DNA of 18,213 nucleotides from JAVBQJ01 sp045585875 (GTDB lineage Bacteria; Verrucomicrobiota; Lentisphaeria; Victivallales; Victivallaceae): the NCBI GenBank assembly GCA_045585875.1, contig JAZMZH010000122.1, positions 1 to 18,213 on the forward strand, written 5' to 3'. A program made the position numbers and the translations under genes. This document shows, in pieces, positions 1-5,588 of the stretch. Below the pieces are notes generated by a model. That model was not told the DNA's origin and did not search any database. It saw only the letters and a program-made list of their open reading frames with translations. Position 1 is the first letter of the stretch. Each line of letters begins with the position of its first letter.

Positions 1-313
1 CCGGGCTCAGGAGCGCCAGCTCCCGGTCGCAGCGGCGGGCGTCGAAGATCACCGCCGCGTCCACGGCCTTGAGCGCCTCCAGGACGATCACCCGCGAAAC
101 TTCATCGTTGAGCGGCCGGTCCGGGCCCTTCAGGGCGCGCACCGAGGCGTCGGAATTCACCAGCACCAGCAGCGCGTCGCCGCAGTTTCGGGCCGCGGCC
201 AGGTATTCCACATGCCCCCGGTGGAGCAGGTCGAAGCACCCGTTGGTGACCACCAGTTTTTTCCCCTTGCGGCGGATTTCCTCCCGCCAGAGGAGCGCGT
301 CCTCAATTTTCAT
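1..313 (-). CDS. rfaE2: D-glycero-beta-D-manno-heptose 1-phosphate adenylyltransferase (RfaE2/HldE C-terminal type), 5' part only
   Basis: The visible 104 codons begin MKIEDALLW and run off the left edge of the window. Residues 20-35 read LVVTNGCFDLLHRGHV, which carries the cytidylyltransferase-fold nucleotide-binding H-x-G-H (H31, G33, H34). The following stretch (EYLAAARNCGDALLVLVNSD) matches the RfaE2 domain of HldE. Known family role: it adenylates heptose 1-phosphate to ADP-heptose in the cytoplasm for lipopolysaccharide inner core synthesis. The protein starts directly with the transferase domain, so it is a stand-alone RfaE2 rather than a kinase-transferase fusion; the kinase would be elsewhere. 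The ATG lies inside the end of the deaminase gene (11-base overlap), implying translational coupling. The C-terminus is not visible. Confidence 0.88.
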   Translation of the reverse strand, partial: MKIEDALLWREEIRRKGKKLVVTNGCFDLLHRGHVEYLAAARNCGDALLVLVNSDASVRALKGPDRPLNDEVSRVIVLEALKAVDAAVIFDARRCDRELALLSP

Positions 314-809
314 GGCATCCGCATCCTTTTCCGGCTTCGCCGCCGTGATCGCCGTCGTCGATGGAGCGGACGACGACCCCGGCCTCGTTGAGGAGGCGCA
401 TGCTCACGTCGTCGATGGAGTAGTGGCGGCGGTAAACCACCTCGCGGATGCCGGCATTGATGATCATCTTGGCGCAGAGCAGACACGGGCTGTAGGTGGT
501 GTAAAGGGTGGAATCCTTTACCGCGATGCCGTGATAGGCGGCCTGGACGATGGCGTTTTCCTCGGCGTGGCTGCACAGGCACTCGGTCAGACCGGAACCC
601 GACGGAACATTGGAATTGCATCTCGGGCAGCCGCCCTCGTTGCAGTTTCTGACGCCTCTCGGGGTGCCGTTGTAGCCGGTGGAGATGATCCGGCGGTCCC
701 GGACGATGACCGCGGCGACGTGCCGCCGGGTGCAGTTGCTGCGGCGCGAAGCCATTTCCGCGATGTCCATAAAGTAGGTGTCCCAGTCGGGACGGGATGT
801 GTTGGTCAT
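303..809 (-). CDS. dCMP deaminase / ComEB-like cytidine deaminase
   Basis: This 168-residue protein has the zinc-dependent cytidine/deoxycytidylate deaminase motifs: H81-A-E83 (zinc ligand and catalytic proton shuttle) and P108-C109-x-x-C112 (two cysteine ligands). Length and layout fit dCMP deaminases, which convert dCMP to dUMP for thymidylate supply in the cytoplasm. An insert at residues 56-79 contains several cysteines (C56, C61, C64, C77, C79), as in the longer members of the dCMP deaminase family that may bind a second zinc. The C-terminal tail GKGCGCHEN is also cysteine-rich. The stop codon overlaps the rfaE2 start by 11 bases, so the two are probably co-transcribed although their pathways are unrelated. 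Only a weak purine-rich ribosome site (AGGCGG) precedes the ATG at 809. Activity on dCMP rather than another cytosine nucleotide is inferred from the family. Confidence 0.87.
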   Translation of the reverse strand: MTNTSRPDWDTYFMDIAEMASRRSNCTRRHVAAVIVRDRRIISTGYNGTPRGVRNCNEGGCPRCNSNVPSGSGLTECLCSHAEENAIVQAAYHGIAVKDSTLYTTYSPCLLCAKMIINAGIREVVYRRHYSIDDVSMRLLNEAGVVVRSIDDGDHGGEAGKGCGCHEN

Positions 810-852
810 AAGAAACCGCCTGTCAAAATTGGTTGTTTTTTATGGTTGCAGG

Positions 853-880
853 TTGCAATTTACTGTTTCGGTGTTACATT
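853..880 (+). promoter_or_regulatory. Promoter for the CAT tRNA
   Basis: A -35 TTGCAA at 853-858 and a -10 TACATT at 875-880 are separated by 16 bases and lie 12 bases before the first tRNA base. The same TACATTAT box follows TTGCGA ahead of purB. On the opposite strand the same bases read TATAAT (878-883), which could serve the deaminase gene, but no convincing -35 is seen for it inside the tRNA. Confidence 0.5.
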
Positions 881-892
881 ATAAAACGCAGT

Positions 893-968
893 GGATCCGT
901 AGCTCAGCGGTTAGAGCAGGAGACTCATAATCTCTTGGTCGCTGGTTCGAACCCGGCCGGATCCACCA
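893..968 (+). tRNA. tRNA with CAT anticodon, probably tRNA-Ile2 (lysidine-modified, reads AUA)
   Basis: A full cloverleaf can be drawn. The acceptor is GGATCCG (893-899) with CGGATCC (958-964), then discriminator A965 and an encoded CCA (966-968). The anticodon stem is GGAGA/TCTCT with loop CTCATAA, giving anticodon CAT. The T-stem is GCTGG/CCGGC with loop TTCGAAC. It is not an initiator, because the first acceptor pair is G-C. The D-arm and the stretch from the anticodon loop through the variable loop to the T-arm (CTTGGTCGCTGGTTC) follow E. coli tRNA-Ile2 much more closely than elongator tRNA-Met. Lysidine modification by TilS would then change the reading from AUG to AUA. Elongator Met remains the alternative. 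Confidence 0.85.
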
Positions 969-974
969 GTCTTC

Positions 975-1003
975 AAAAAATCCGGTACGACCGGATTTTT
1001 TTT
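975..1003 (+). terminator. Rho-independent terminator of the tRNA, probably bidirectional
   Basis: An 11-base stem (975-985 with 991-1001) ends in TCCGG/CCGGA around the loop TACGA and is followed by a run of eight T. The A-run on the left arm becomes a T-run on the minus strand, so the hairpin should also stop minus-strand transcripts coming from the promoter at 1189-1217. Confidence 0.8.
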
Positions 1004-1170
1004 CGCCTTGGCAAGCCGACCGCGATCGGCGGCGCAGTCAGGCGAACCCGACAGGGGAAGACTGCCGCGGCGAAATCCGCAAGGCGGATGAAGCCGGGCA
1101 ACCCGCTGCGAATAACGACAAACAACCCTGCTCCCGCCCGCCGGATTTTTTTTCGCCTTGGCAAGCTGAC
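991..1170. repeat. 150-bp structured intergenic repeat unit bounded by 30-bp direct repeats
   Basis: The 30 bases at 991-1020 (the 3' arm of the tRNA terminator, its T-run, then CGCCTTGGCAAGC) recur with one mismatch at 1141-1170, exactly 150 bp later. Between them are four compact inverted repeats on either strand: GCCGA/TCGGC (1015-1030), GCAGTC/GACTGC (1034-1065), ATCCGC-AAG-GCGGAT (1075-1089) and CGGG-CAA-CCCG (1095-1105). Part of the unit occurs again at 3120-3226. Short open frames through it look fortuitous. This layout suggests a REP/MITE-like dispersed element or a duplication arising at the terminator, not a gene. Confidence 0.6.
1061..1167. repeat. Repeat block 1, copy A (partner at 3120-3226)
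   Basis: About 107 bp match 3120-3226 without any gap, with a few mismatches near the right end (CGCCTTGGC here, CGCCCGGGC there). The shared part starts abruptly at ACTGCCGCGGCG. To its left this copy carries the rest of the 150-bp unit, whereas the other copy carries the 3' fragment of a protein gene. Confidence 0.85.
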
Positions 1171-1171
1171 T

Positions 1172-1270
1172 GCGGAAGCACAACGGTTAAGTTAGCACAC
1201 ATAACGGAATTTTGCAACCCCGGGCGCGAAGGAAATCACGAAAACGCGCGGATCTGCCCGGAAAAAAGGC
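1172..1270. repeat. Repeat block 2, copy A, carrying a minus-strand promoter (partner at 3310-3409)
   Basis: The block is nearly identical to 3310-3409, differing only around GATCTGCCCGG versus GATCTTGTCCGG. Its right edge here is the GGCC plus six-base A/T tract of the terminator at 1262-1296. In the other copy the same GGCC-T6 follows the RNase R gene without the matching hairpin arm. Confidence 0.87.
1189..1217 (-). promoter_or_regulatory. Promoter inside repeat block 2, copy A
   Basis: On the minus strand: -35 TTGCAA (1217-1212), a 17-base spacer, then -10 TAACTT (1194-1189) within GCTAACTTAA. The same GCTAACTTAA box lies at the RNase R promoter. No gene follows directly. Its transcript would cross the structured repeat and meet the hairpin at 975-1003 before reaching the tRNA antisense and the deaminase gene. 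Confidence 0.4.
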
Positions 1271-1296
1271 CGCGGCGGAACTCCTCCGCCGCGGCC
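1262..1296 (-). terminator. Strong rho-independent terminator downstream of the ankyrin lipoprotein gene
   Basis: A perfect 12-bp stem (GGCCGCGGCGGA at 1268-1279 with its complement at 1285-1296, 5-base loop) is followed on the minus strand by six T (1267-1262). It ends transcription coming from the ankyrin gene, about 110 bases past that gene's stop codon. Confidence 0.88.
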
Positions 1297-1326
1297 ATTG
1301 TATGATTGCGCCTCCCGAAACGGGAT

Positions 1327-1402
1327 GCCGCATCAGTTTCAGTAGTATGTCACATTGGTTCCCCGGCCGTCCACGTTAAACGCTTCGACCGTGCATCTGC
1401 TG
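1327..1402. repeat. 76-bp direct repeat, copy A (partner at 2985-3060)
   Basis: It matches 2985-3060 with two mismatches and no gaps. On the minus strand it encodes the same 3' end of a gene as the other copy (AFNVDGRGTNVTYY then a stop at 1341-1339), but here the frame is not continuous with the ankyrin gene that ends 7 bases upstream. Together the two copies bracket the ankyrin gene and its leader. Confidence 0.9.
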
Positions 1403-1408
1403 AGCCGA

Positions 1409-2935
1409 TTACATTTGGGCTCCGGCGTTCTGCAGCAGCGTGACGACATCAGAGAGTCCTTTGTTCGTGGCGATCGCGAGTACGGTTTCGCCGTCTTTGT
1501 TTTTCGCATTGACGTCGGCCTTTGCCTTGATCAGCAGCTTCGCGATCTCGGCATGACCGTTCATAGCGGCCAACATGAGCGGGGTGAAGCCGTTTTGGTT
1601 TTTCGCATTGACATCGGCCTTTGCCTTGATCAGCAGCTGAACGCTTGCGGCATGACCGTTCCCAGCGGCACACATGAGCGGGGTCCACCCGTTATTTCCT
1701 TTCGCGTTGACGTCGGCATTGGCGGCGATCAGCAGCTTCACGATCTCGGCATGACCTTTCCCAGCGGCCACCATGAGCGGGGTGACGCCGTTTTGGTTTT
1801 TCGCATTGACGTCGGCTTTTGCCTCGATCAGCAGTTGAACGCTTGCGACATGACTTGATGCGGCGGCCAACATGAGCGGGGTAACGCCGTTTTGGTTTTT
1901 CGCATTGACGTCGGCCTTTGCCTTGATCAGCAGCTTCACGATCTCGGCATGACCGTCCTCAGCGGCAAACATGAGCGGGGTGAAGCCGTTTTGGTTTTTC
2001 GCATAGACGTCGGCATTGGCTTCGATCAGCAGCTTCGCGATCTCGGCATGACCGTTCCGAGCAGCCAACATGAGCGGGGTCCAGCCATCCTTTTCTGCGT
2101 TGACATTGGCGCCTGCTGACAATCCTTTTTCAACTTCATCCGCGTCTCCGCGCCCGGCGGCATGCAATAAGCGAAGATTTGCATCTTTTTCATAGGCTTT
2201 TGCTATGGCTTGATCCTCCGCCGTCGCATTTCTCCGCACAACAGCGACATCTTGTTCATCCCTCACCCGTTCGGTCAGCTCCTGCACAATATCCCGGCAG
2301 GTTCGGCCTTTCACGGGGACGCTTTCACAATGGCCATCCCCATACGCTATGCCGCAAACACCATCCTTGCCGATCCAAGCGGGCTTTTCAAAGGCAATCG
2401 GGAGTTCTGAAGGTGATTTCATAGCACCCAATCTAAGGCCCTTTCCGACATAAACATAATGAGATATATCACAGCCTGGGTAGTAGTAGTAGTCTCCAGT
2501 CAGCTCGTTCAGATCATCCGGAAATTGATCGTCGTGGTCCACGCCATACATACAATAGCCCAATGCAATCTGTTTAAGCTCGGTAAGGGTAATCTTTGAT
2601 TTTGATACGCTAGATTCCATCCGCATAGACATAGTGGGAAAGTCGATCGCTGCCAATTCGCCGTCCGTTATGACCAGGATGACAAGGAAAGATTTTTCGG
2701 ATTTGTAGTCATCCAGAGTGGCATTGACAACGGCAACCCAGCAATCATCGGACAATTTTTGCGTGATTTCAATGGAAAGGGCTGATGGCATCCCTTCTCC
2801 TGTGGCTGCGAACATTGCTGTCAGCCGTTCTTTTGCCGCATCGCAGATCTTCTCCTCGGAGACGCCGCAGCCGGTCGCCGCGAACATCAGCCCGGCCGCG
2901 AGAGCGGCCGCCATCATCCATTTTGCAATTTTCAT
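1409..2935 (-). CDS. Ankyrin-repeat lipoprotein with a pseudopilin-like head domain
   Basis: The 508-residue protein starts at the ATG at 2935, chosen because AAAGGAG lies 5 bases upstream. Residues 1-23 are a lipoprotein signal (lysine, hydrophobic stretch, AATGC with C23 as the lipidation site), so it is probably membrane-anchored and faces the periplasm or cell surface. Residues 30-110 are an unrecognised small domain. Residues 117-207 resemble the head of H-x9-DG prepilin-like proteins: LTELKQIALGYCMYGVDHDD parallels NLKQVGLGYHIYSNEWND in the protein at 14226-14825, and YGDGHCE parallels FFDGHVA. The histidine of that motif is replaced (K190). Residues 252-508 hold eight ankyrin repeats, six of them full 33-residue units. 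No enzyme motif is visible; a protein-binding role is inferred from the repeats. The N-terminal half is visibly poorer in GC than the surrounding genes, which is compatible with acquisition from elsewhere. Confidence 0.85.
   Translation of the reverse strand: MKIAKWMMAAALAAGLMFAATGCGVSEEKICDAAKERLTAMFAATGEGMPSALSIEITQKLSDDCWVAVVNATLDDYKSEKSFLVILVITDGELAAIDFPTMSMRMESSVSKSKITLTELKQIALGYCMYGVDHDDQFPDDLNELTGDYYYYPGCDISHYVYVGKGLRLGAMKSPSELPIAFEKPAWIGKDGVCGIAYGDGHCESVPVKGRTCRDIVQELTERVRDEQDVAVVRRNATAEDQAIAKAYEKDANLRLLHAAGRGDADEVEKGLSAGANVNAEKDGWTPLMLAARNGHAEIAKLLIEANADVYAKNQNGFTPLMFAAEDGHAEIVKLLIKAKADVNAKNQNGVTPLMLAAASSHVASVQLLIEAKADVNAKNQNGVTPLMVAAGKGHAEIVKLLIAANADVNAKGNNGWTPLMCAAGNGHAASVQLLIKAKADVNAKNQNGFTPLMLAAMNGHAEIAKLLIKAKADVNAKNKDGETVLAIATNKGLSDVVTLLQNAGAQM
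1496..2089 (-). repeat. Six tandem 99-bp repeats encoding ankyrin units
   Basis: Six consecutive 33-codon units, each of the pattern NG.TPLM.AA..GHA..VKLLI.A.ADVNAKNQ, are also closely similar in DNA. For example TTTTGGTTTTTCGCATTGAC recurs in several units with few changes. Alternate units share features (HAEI..LLI versus HVASVQLLI or HAASVQLLI), suggesting growth by duplication of two-unit blocks. Copy number is expected to vary by slippage or recombination. Confidence 0.9.
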
Positions 2936-2984
2936 GGTTTCTCCTTTATTGGACCTCGCTTGTCGGAATCTCTGCATCCGGGAG

Positions 2985-3060
2985 GCCGCATCAGTTTCAG
3001 TAGTATGTCACATTGGTTCCCTGGCCGTCCACGTTAAACGCTTCGACCGTACATCTGCTG
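2985..3060. repeat. 76-bp direct repeat, copy B (partner at 1327-1402)
   Basis: The second copy, 1658 bp from the first, is fused to more of the 5' part of the original gene (see the fragment at 2997-3118). It therefore looks like the ancestral position, and the copy beyond the ankyrin gene looks derived. Confidence 0.9.
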
Positions 3061-3118
3061 CCGTTATAGCGCACCCGGATCTGGATTTTCTGGTTTTTGA
3101 GCTCATCGGCAACCGCCT
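2997..3118 (-). pseudogene. 3' fragment of an unidentified protein gene
   Basis: An open frame on the minus strand reads SQAVADELKNQKIQIRVRYN, then GSRCTVEAFNVDGQG and TNVTYY before the stop at 2999-2997. It looks like the C-terminal end of a real protein (balanced charge, aromatic C-terminus), but it enters repeat block 1 at 3119-3120 with no start codon or ribosome site of its own. It lies 62 bases upstream of the ankyrin gene's start. I do not recognise the family; a prepilin-like or other secreted protein is possible from the aromatic C-terminus alone, which is weak evidence. Confidence 0.5.
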
Positions 3119-3119
3119 G

Positions 3120-3226
3120 ACTGCCGCGGCGAAATCCGCAAGGCGGATGAAGCCGGGCAACCCGCTGCGAATAACGACAAACAACCCTGCTCCCGCCCGC
3201 CGGATTTTTTTTCGCCCGGGCAAGCC
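3120..3226. repeat. Repeat block 1, copy B (partner at 1061-1167)
   Basis: It contains the hairpin ATCCGC-AAG-GCGGAT, the CGGG-CAA-CCCG hairpin and the CCGG plus T8 plus CGCC end seen after the tRNA, but the left third of the 150-bp unit is missing and replaced by the gene fragment at 2997-3118. About 83 bases between this block and block 2 (3227-3309) are absent from the copy A arrangement. They hold a pyrimidine-rich stretch and nothing else I recognise. Confidence 0.85.
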
Positions 3227-3309
3227 GTCCGCTTCTTCCCTTTTTCCCCTTTCCCGCAAGCGAATTATTCCTTTTTTGCGTCCGCGCGGATGAACCGGAT
3301 CGGCCGGGC

Positions 3310-3409
3310 GCGGAAGCACAACGGTTAAGTTAGCACACATAACGGAATTTTGCAACCCCGGGCGCGAAGGAAATCACGAAAACGCGCGGATCTTGTCCGG
3401 AAAAAAGGC
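3310..3409. repeat. Repeat block 2, copy B (partner at 1172-1270)
   Basis: It lies just beyond the 3' end of the RNase R gene. It ends in the GGCC-T6 tract of a terminator (minus-strand sense), but the matching 5' hairpin arm found in copy A is absent, so the RNase R gene has no recognisable hairpin terminator here. Confidence 0.87.
3327..3355 (-). promoter_or_regulatory. Promoter inside repeat block 2, copy B, facing the ankyrin gene
   Basis: On the minus strand: -35 TTGCAA (3355-3350), 17 bases, then -10 TAACTT (3332-3327). It is the best candidate promoter for the ankyrin lipoprotein gene, with a leader of about 385 bases that crosses repeat block 1 and the gene fragment. The -10 matches the consensus poorly (3 of 6), but the same GCTAACTTAA box is present at the RNase R promoter. 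Confidence 0.5.
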
Positions 3410-3470
3410 CCCCACTCGGAGCGGCTGTGAGGAGGCAGTGCGGAGTACGGATCAGTGCGGATGTCAGCCG

Positions 3471-5471
3471 TCAGCAGGGAGTGAAGATCGCGCTGCCGCG
3501 GGCGATTTCCACGGAGAGGAGCTTCAGGTAGATCACGTCGCCGACCTGGTATCTCGGAGCCGCGCCGCCCCGGTCGCCGAAGCGCCTCCGCTTCTGGAGC
3601 CGCTCCGACGGCACGAAGCCGTACAGACCCAGCTCCGGGATATACACCGAGAGCCCCGCGGAGACGACTTTGGCGATCAGCCCCTCGCAGAAATTGCTCT
3701 CGGGATTCTGCTCCAGCTGCTCGTCCAGCCAGCGGAGCTTCAGACGGTCGCAGGCGGCGAAATAGGCGTTGTCGCTGTTCTCCTCCTGGAAATCCAGGCG
3801 CTCGGAGAGGTTCATCAGCGTGCCCTTGTCCTTCAGCCGCTTCCCCGAATCCAGATTCCACAGCTGCTGATGCACCGTCAGGTCGGCGTAGCGCCGGATG
3901 GGACTGGTGAAGTGGCAGTAGCGCTTTTTGCCGAGGCCGTAGTGGGGGAGACATTCGGCGCTGTAACCGGCCCGGGGCATGGAGCGCAGGAGGGCGTTCA
4001 GCAGAATGACTTTCCGGGGGTTCTTCTCAATGCGCCGGAGGTATTCGCAGACGTTGCTCCGCAGGGTCAGATCCCCGGTGGGGATATTGCAGCTCTCCTC
4101 GGAGAGAATTTCAAACTCCGCCAGTTTTTCGGGGTCGGGTTCGGCGTGCACGCGGAAGAGCGCGGGGACATTTTTCTGCGTCAGCTCCTCCGCCACGGCG
4201 GTATTGGCCGCCAGCATGAACTCCTCCACCAGCGCTTCGGAATCCCGCTGGACTCTGGTTTCAAAGCCGTTCACCGTGTCTCCGGCCTCGTCGCACAGCA
4301 CCCGCACCTCCGGGATCTCCATGTCCAGAAACGCCTCGTCGGCGCGGCGCTTCGCCCGCCACGCCTCCGCAATGGCCGCCAGCCGTTTGACGGTGCGCTT
4401 ACAGGCGGCGCTCCAGCGCTCCGGGGCCTTGCCGCCGTCCAGAAATTCCTGGACCTCGTCGTAATTCATCCGGTGCCGGATCCGCACCAGCGTGTGACAC
4501 CTGCGCACGCTCAAAACGCTGAAATCGGAGGCGTCGACCGTGAAAAATACCGAGTGCGCCGGCGCGTCCCGGTCCTCCCCCATGCTGATCCGGGCGGTGA
4601 GTTTCGCCGGCAGCATGGGCATCGTGCGCCCCGGCAGATAGGTGGTGAAACCCCGTCTGGCCGCCTGCCGGTCCGCCCGGGTCCCCGGGACGATCCAGCC
4701 CGCCACATCGGAGATATGCACTCCCACTTCCCAGTGCCCCCGGTCGATGGTGCGCAGGGAGAGGGCGTCGTCGAAATCCTTCGCGTCAAAGGGGTCGATG
4801 GTGACGGTGACGAGTTTGCGGCAGTCCTCCCGGGGAATTTCCCGGGGAGAGAGTTGCTCGGCCTCGGCGTTTTCGGCTTCGGAATAGGCTTCGGGCAGCT
4901 GATACTCCCGGGCCACGGCGTCCAGGTCGCCCTGAACGGTTCCGGCCTTGCCGATCCGGGCGGTGATGGTCCCGCGAAGCGCGCTTCCCCGGTCGTCTCC
5001 GTCGTCGGAATGTCGGTCGAGGCGGATTTCCACCCAGTCGCCGCGTTTGGCGCCGTGGCTCCGGCCTGAAATCTCCACGTCGCCGCCGATCCGGATATTG
5101 AGCGGGCGGACTTTTCGTCCGGCGAGGAGTTCGCCGACGATTTTCTCCCGGGCCGCCTGCAGCACTTCGATGACGCGTCCGGCGGGGCCGCGGCCCGCAT
5201 CCCTGGCCTCCGGCGGCAGGATCCCCACTCTCACCCGGTCGCCGTCGATGGCGCCGCCGAGTTCCCGGGGCGGGATGAAGATTTCGGAGGGCAGGGGAGC
5301 GTCGCCGCCGTCGCGGCCGCACCGCTCGGAGGGGACGACGAACCCGTACCCGGAGACCGTGGTGCGGAGTACGCCGACATATTGTTCGCTGAAGTTTGCC
5401 GCGCGGGCTTCATGACGGCGGCGGGTGCGCTCTCTGAGGCGCTCCAGCCGGTGTTTTTTCTGTTTTTTCAT
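3471..5471 (-). CDS. rnr: Ribonuclease R (RNB-family 3'-5' exoribonuclease)
   Basis: The 666-residue protein has the RNase R/VacB layout. A basic N-terminus (1-25) is followed by a first OB/cold-shock domain (about 30-90, YVGVLRTTVSGYGFVVP), a second (about 110-180), the RNB catalytic domain (about 215-540) and a C-terminal S1 domain (about 595-660, EGLIAKVVSAGLSVYIPELG). Catalytic magnesium-binding acids are visible in IDPFDAKDFDDA (D226, D232, D234, D235), and HFTSPIRRYADL (520-531) is the conserved RNB signature. The family degrades structured RNA processively in the cytoplasm and helps in rRNA and tmRNA-linked decay. It is shorter than the roughly 810-residue E. coli enzyme, lacking the N-terminal helix-turn-helix and the lysine-rich tail. 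GGAGGAAGGT supports the ATG at 5471. It is transcribed divergently from the MarR-hydG pair. Confidence 0.95.
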   Translation of the reverse strand: MKKQKKHRLERLRERTRRRHEARAANFSEQYVGVLRTTVSGYGFVVPSERCGRDGGDAPLPSEIFIPPRELGGAIDGDRVRVGILPPEARDAGRGPAGRVIEVLQAAREKIVGELLAGRKVRPLNIRIGGDVEISGRSHGAKRGDWVEIRLDRHSDDGDDRGSALRGTITARIGKAGTVQGDLDAVAREYQLPEAYSEAENAEAEQLSPREIPREDCRKLVTVTIDPFDAKDFDDALSLRTIDRGHWEVGVHISDVAGWIVPGTRADRQAARRGFTTYLPGRTMPMLPAKLTARISMGEDRDAPAHSVFFTVDASDFSVLSVRRCHTLVRIRHRMNYDEVQEFLDGGKAPERWSAACKRTVKRLAAIAEAWRAKRRADEAFLDMEIPEVRVLCDEAGDTVNGFETRVQRDSEALVEEFMLAANTAVAEELTQKNVPALFRVHAEPDPEKLAEFEILSEESCNIPTGDLTLRSNVCEYLRRIEKNPRKVILLNALLRSMPRAGYSAECLPHYGLGKKRYCHFTSPIRRYADLTVHQQLWNLDSGKRLKDKGTLMNLSERLDFQEENSDNAYFAACDRLKLRWLDEQLEQNPESNFCEGLIAKVVSAGLSVYIPELGLYGFVPSERLQKRRRFGDRGGAAPRYQVGDVIYLKLLSVEIARGSAIFTPC

Positions 5472-5518
5472 ACCTTCCTCCGGGGCAGGGCCGTCGCTGC
5501 CGAAAGTTCCGGCATCTT

Positions 5519-5546
5519 AAGTTAGCATCGTTTGAAAAATATTCAA
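5519..5546 (-). promoter_or_regulatory. Promoter for RNase R
   Basis: On the minus strand: TTGAAT (5546-5541), 16 bases, TAACTT (5524-5519), with the box GCTAACTTAA shared with both copies of repeat block 2. It lies about 50 bases before the RNase R start and back to back with the hydG-operon promoter. Confidence 0.5.
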
Positions 5547-5554
5547 GCGGCGAT

Positions 5555-5582
5555 TTGACAAATTGCGTCCGCGGTGTATATT
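5555..5582 (+). promoter_or_regulatory. Promoter for the MarR-hydG operon
   Basis: A consensus -35 TTGACA (5555-5560), a 16-base spacer and -10 TATATT (5577-5582) give a leader of about 28 bases before the TTG start at 5617. Confidence 0.7.
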
Positions 5583-5588
5583 ACTTTT

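Noticed and set aside
943..968. Possible integration site (att) at the tRNA 3' end with a genomic island beyond
   Set aside because: No second copy of the tRNA 3' end and no integrase gene were found in the window. The nearby repeats begin after the tRNA, at its terminator.
893..968. Initiator tRNA-fMet
   Set aside because: The first acceptor pair is G-C, and the anticodon stem lacks the three G-C pairs of initiators.
911..1195. Short open frames through the tRNA and the 150-bp repeat (for example the AKAKKNPAGG type)
   Set aside because: They cross the tRNA or its antisense and the repeats. Their apparent conservation between the copies comes from DNA duplication, with no ribosome site or consistent frame.
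1339..1402. Extension of the ankyrin protein into the 76-bp repeat
   Set aside because: The ankyrin frame stops at 1409 and the repeat's coding frame is offset by one base.
1496..2089. Regular 99-bp repeats that could be mistaken for a CRISPR or other repeat array
   Set aside because: There are no unique spacers, the period equals 33 codons, and the translation is a clear ankyrin consensus.
3393..5069. A long open frame (558 residues) on the plus strand antisense to RNase R
   Set aside because: It is a by-product of high GC and codon bias in the RNase R gene, which has all domains and catalytic residues. The antisense product has no recognisable domain and no ribosome site.
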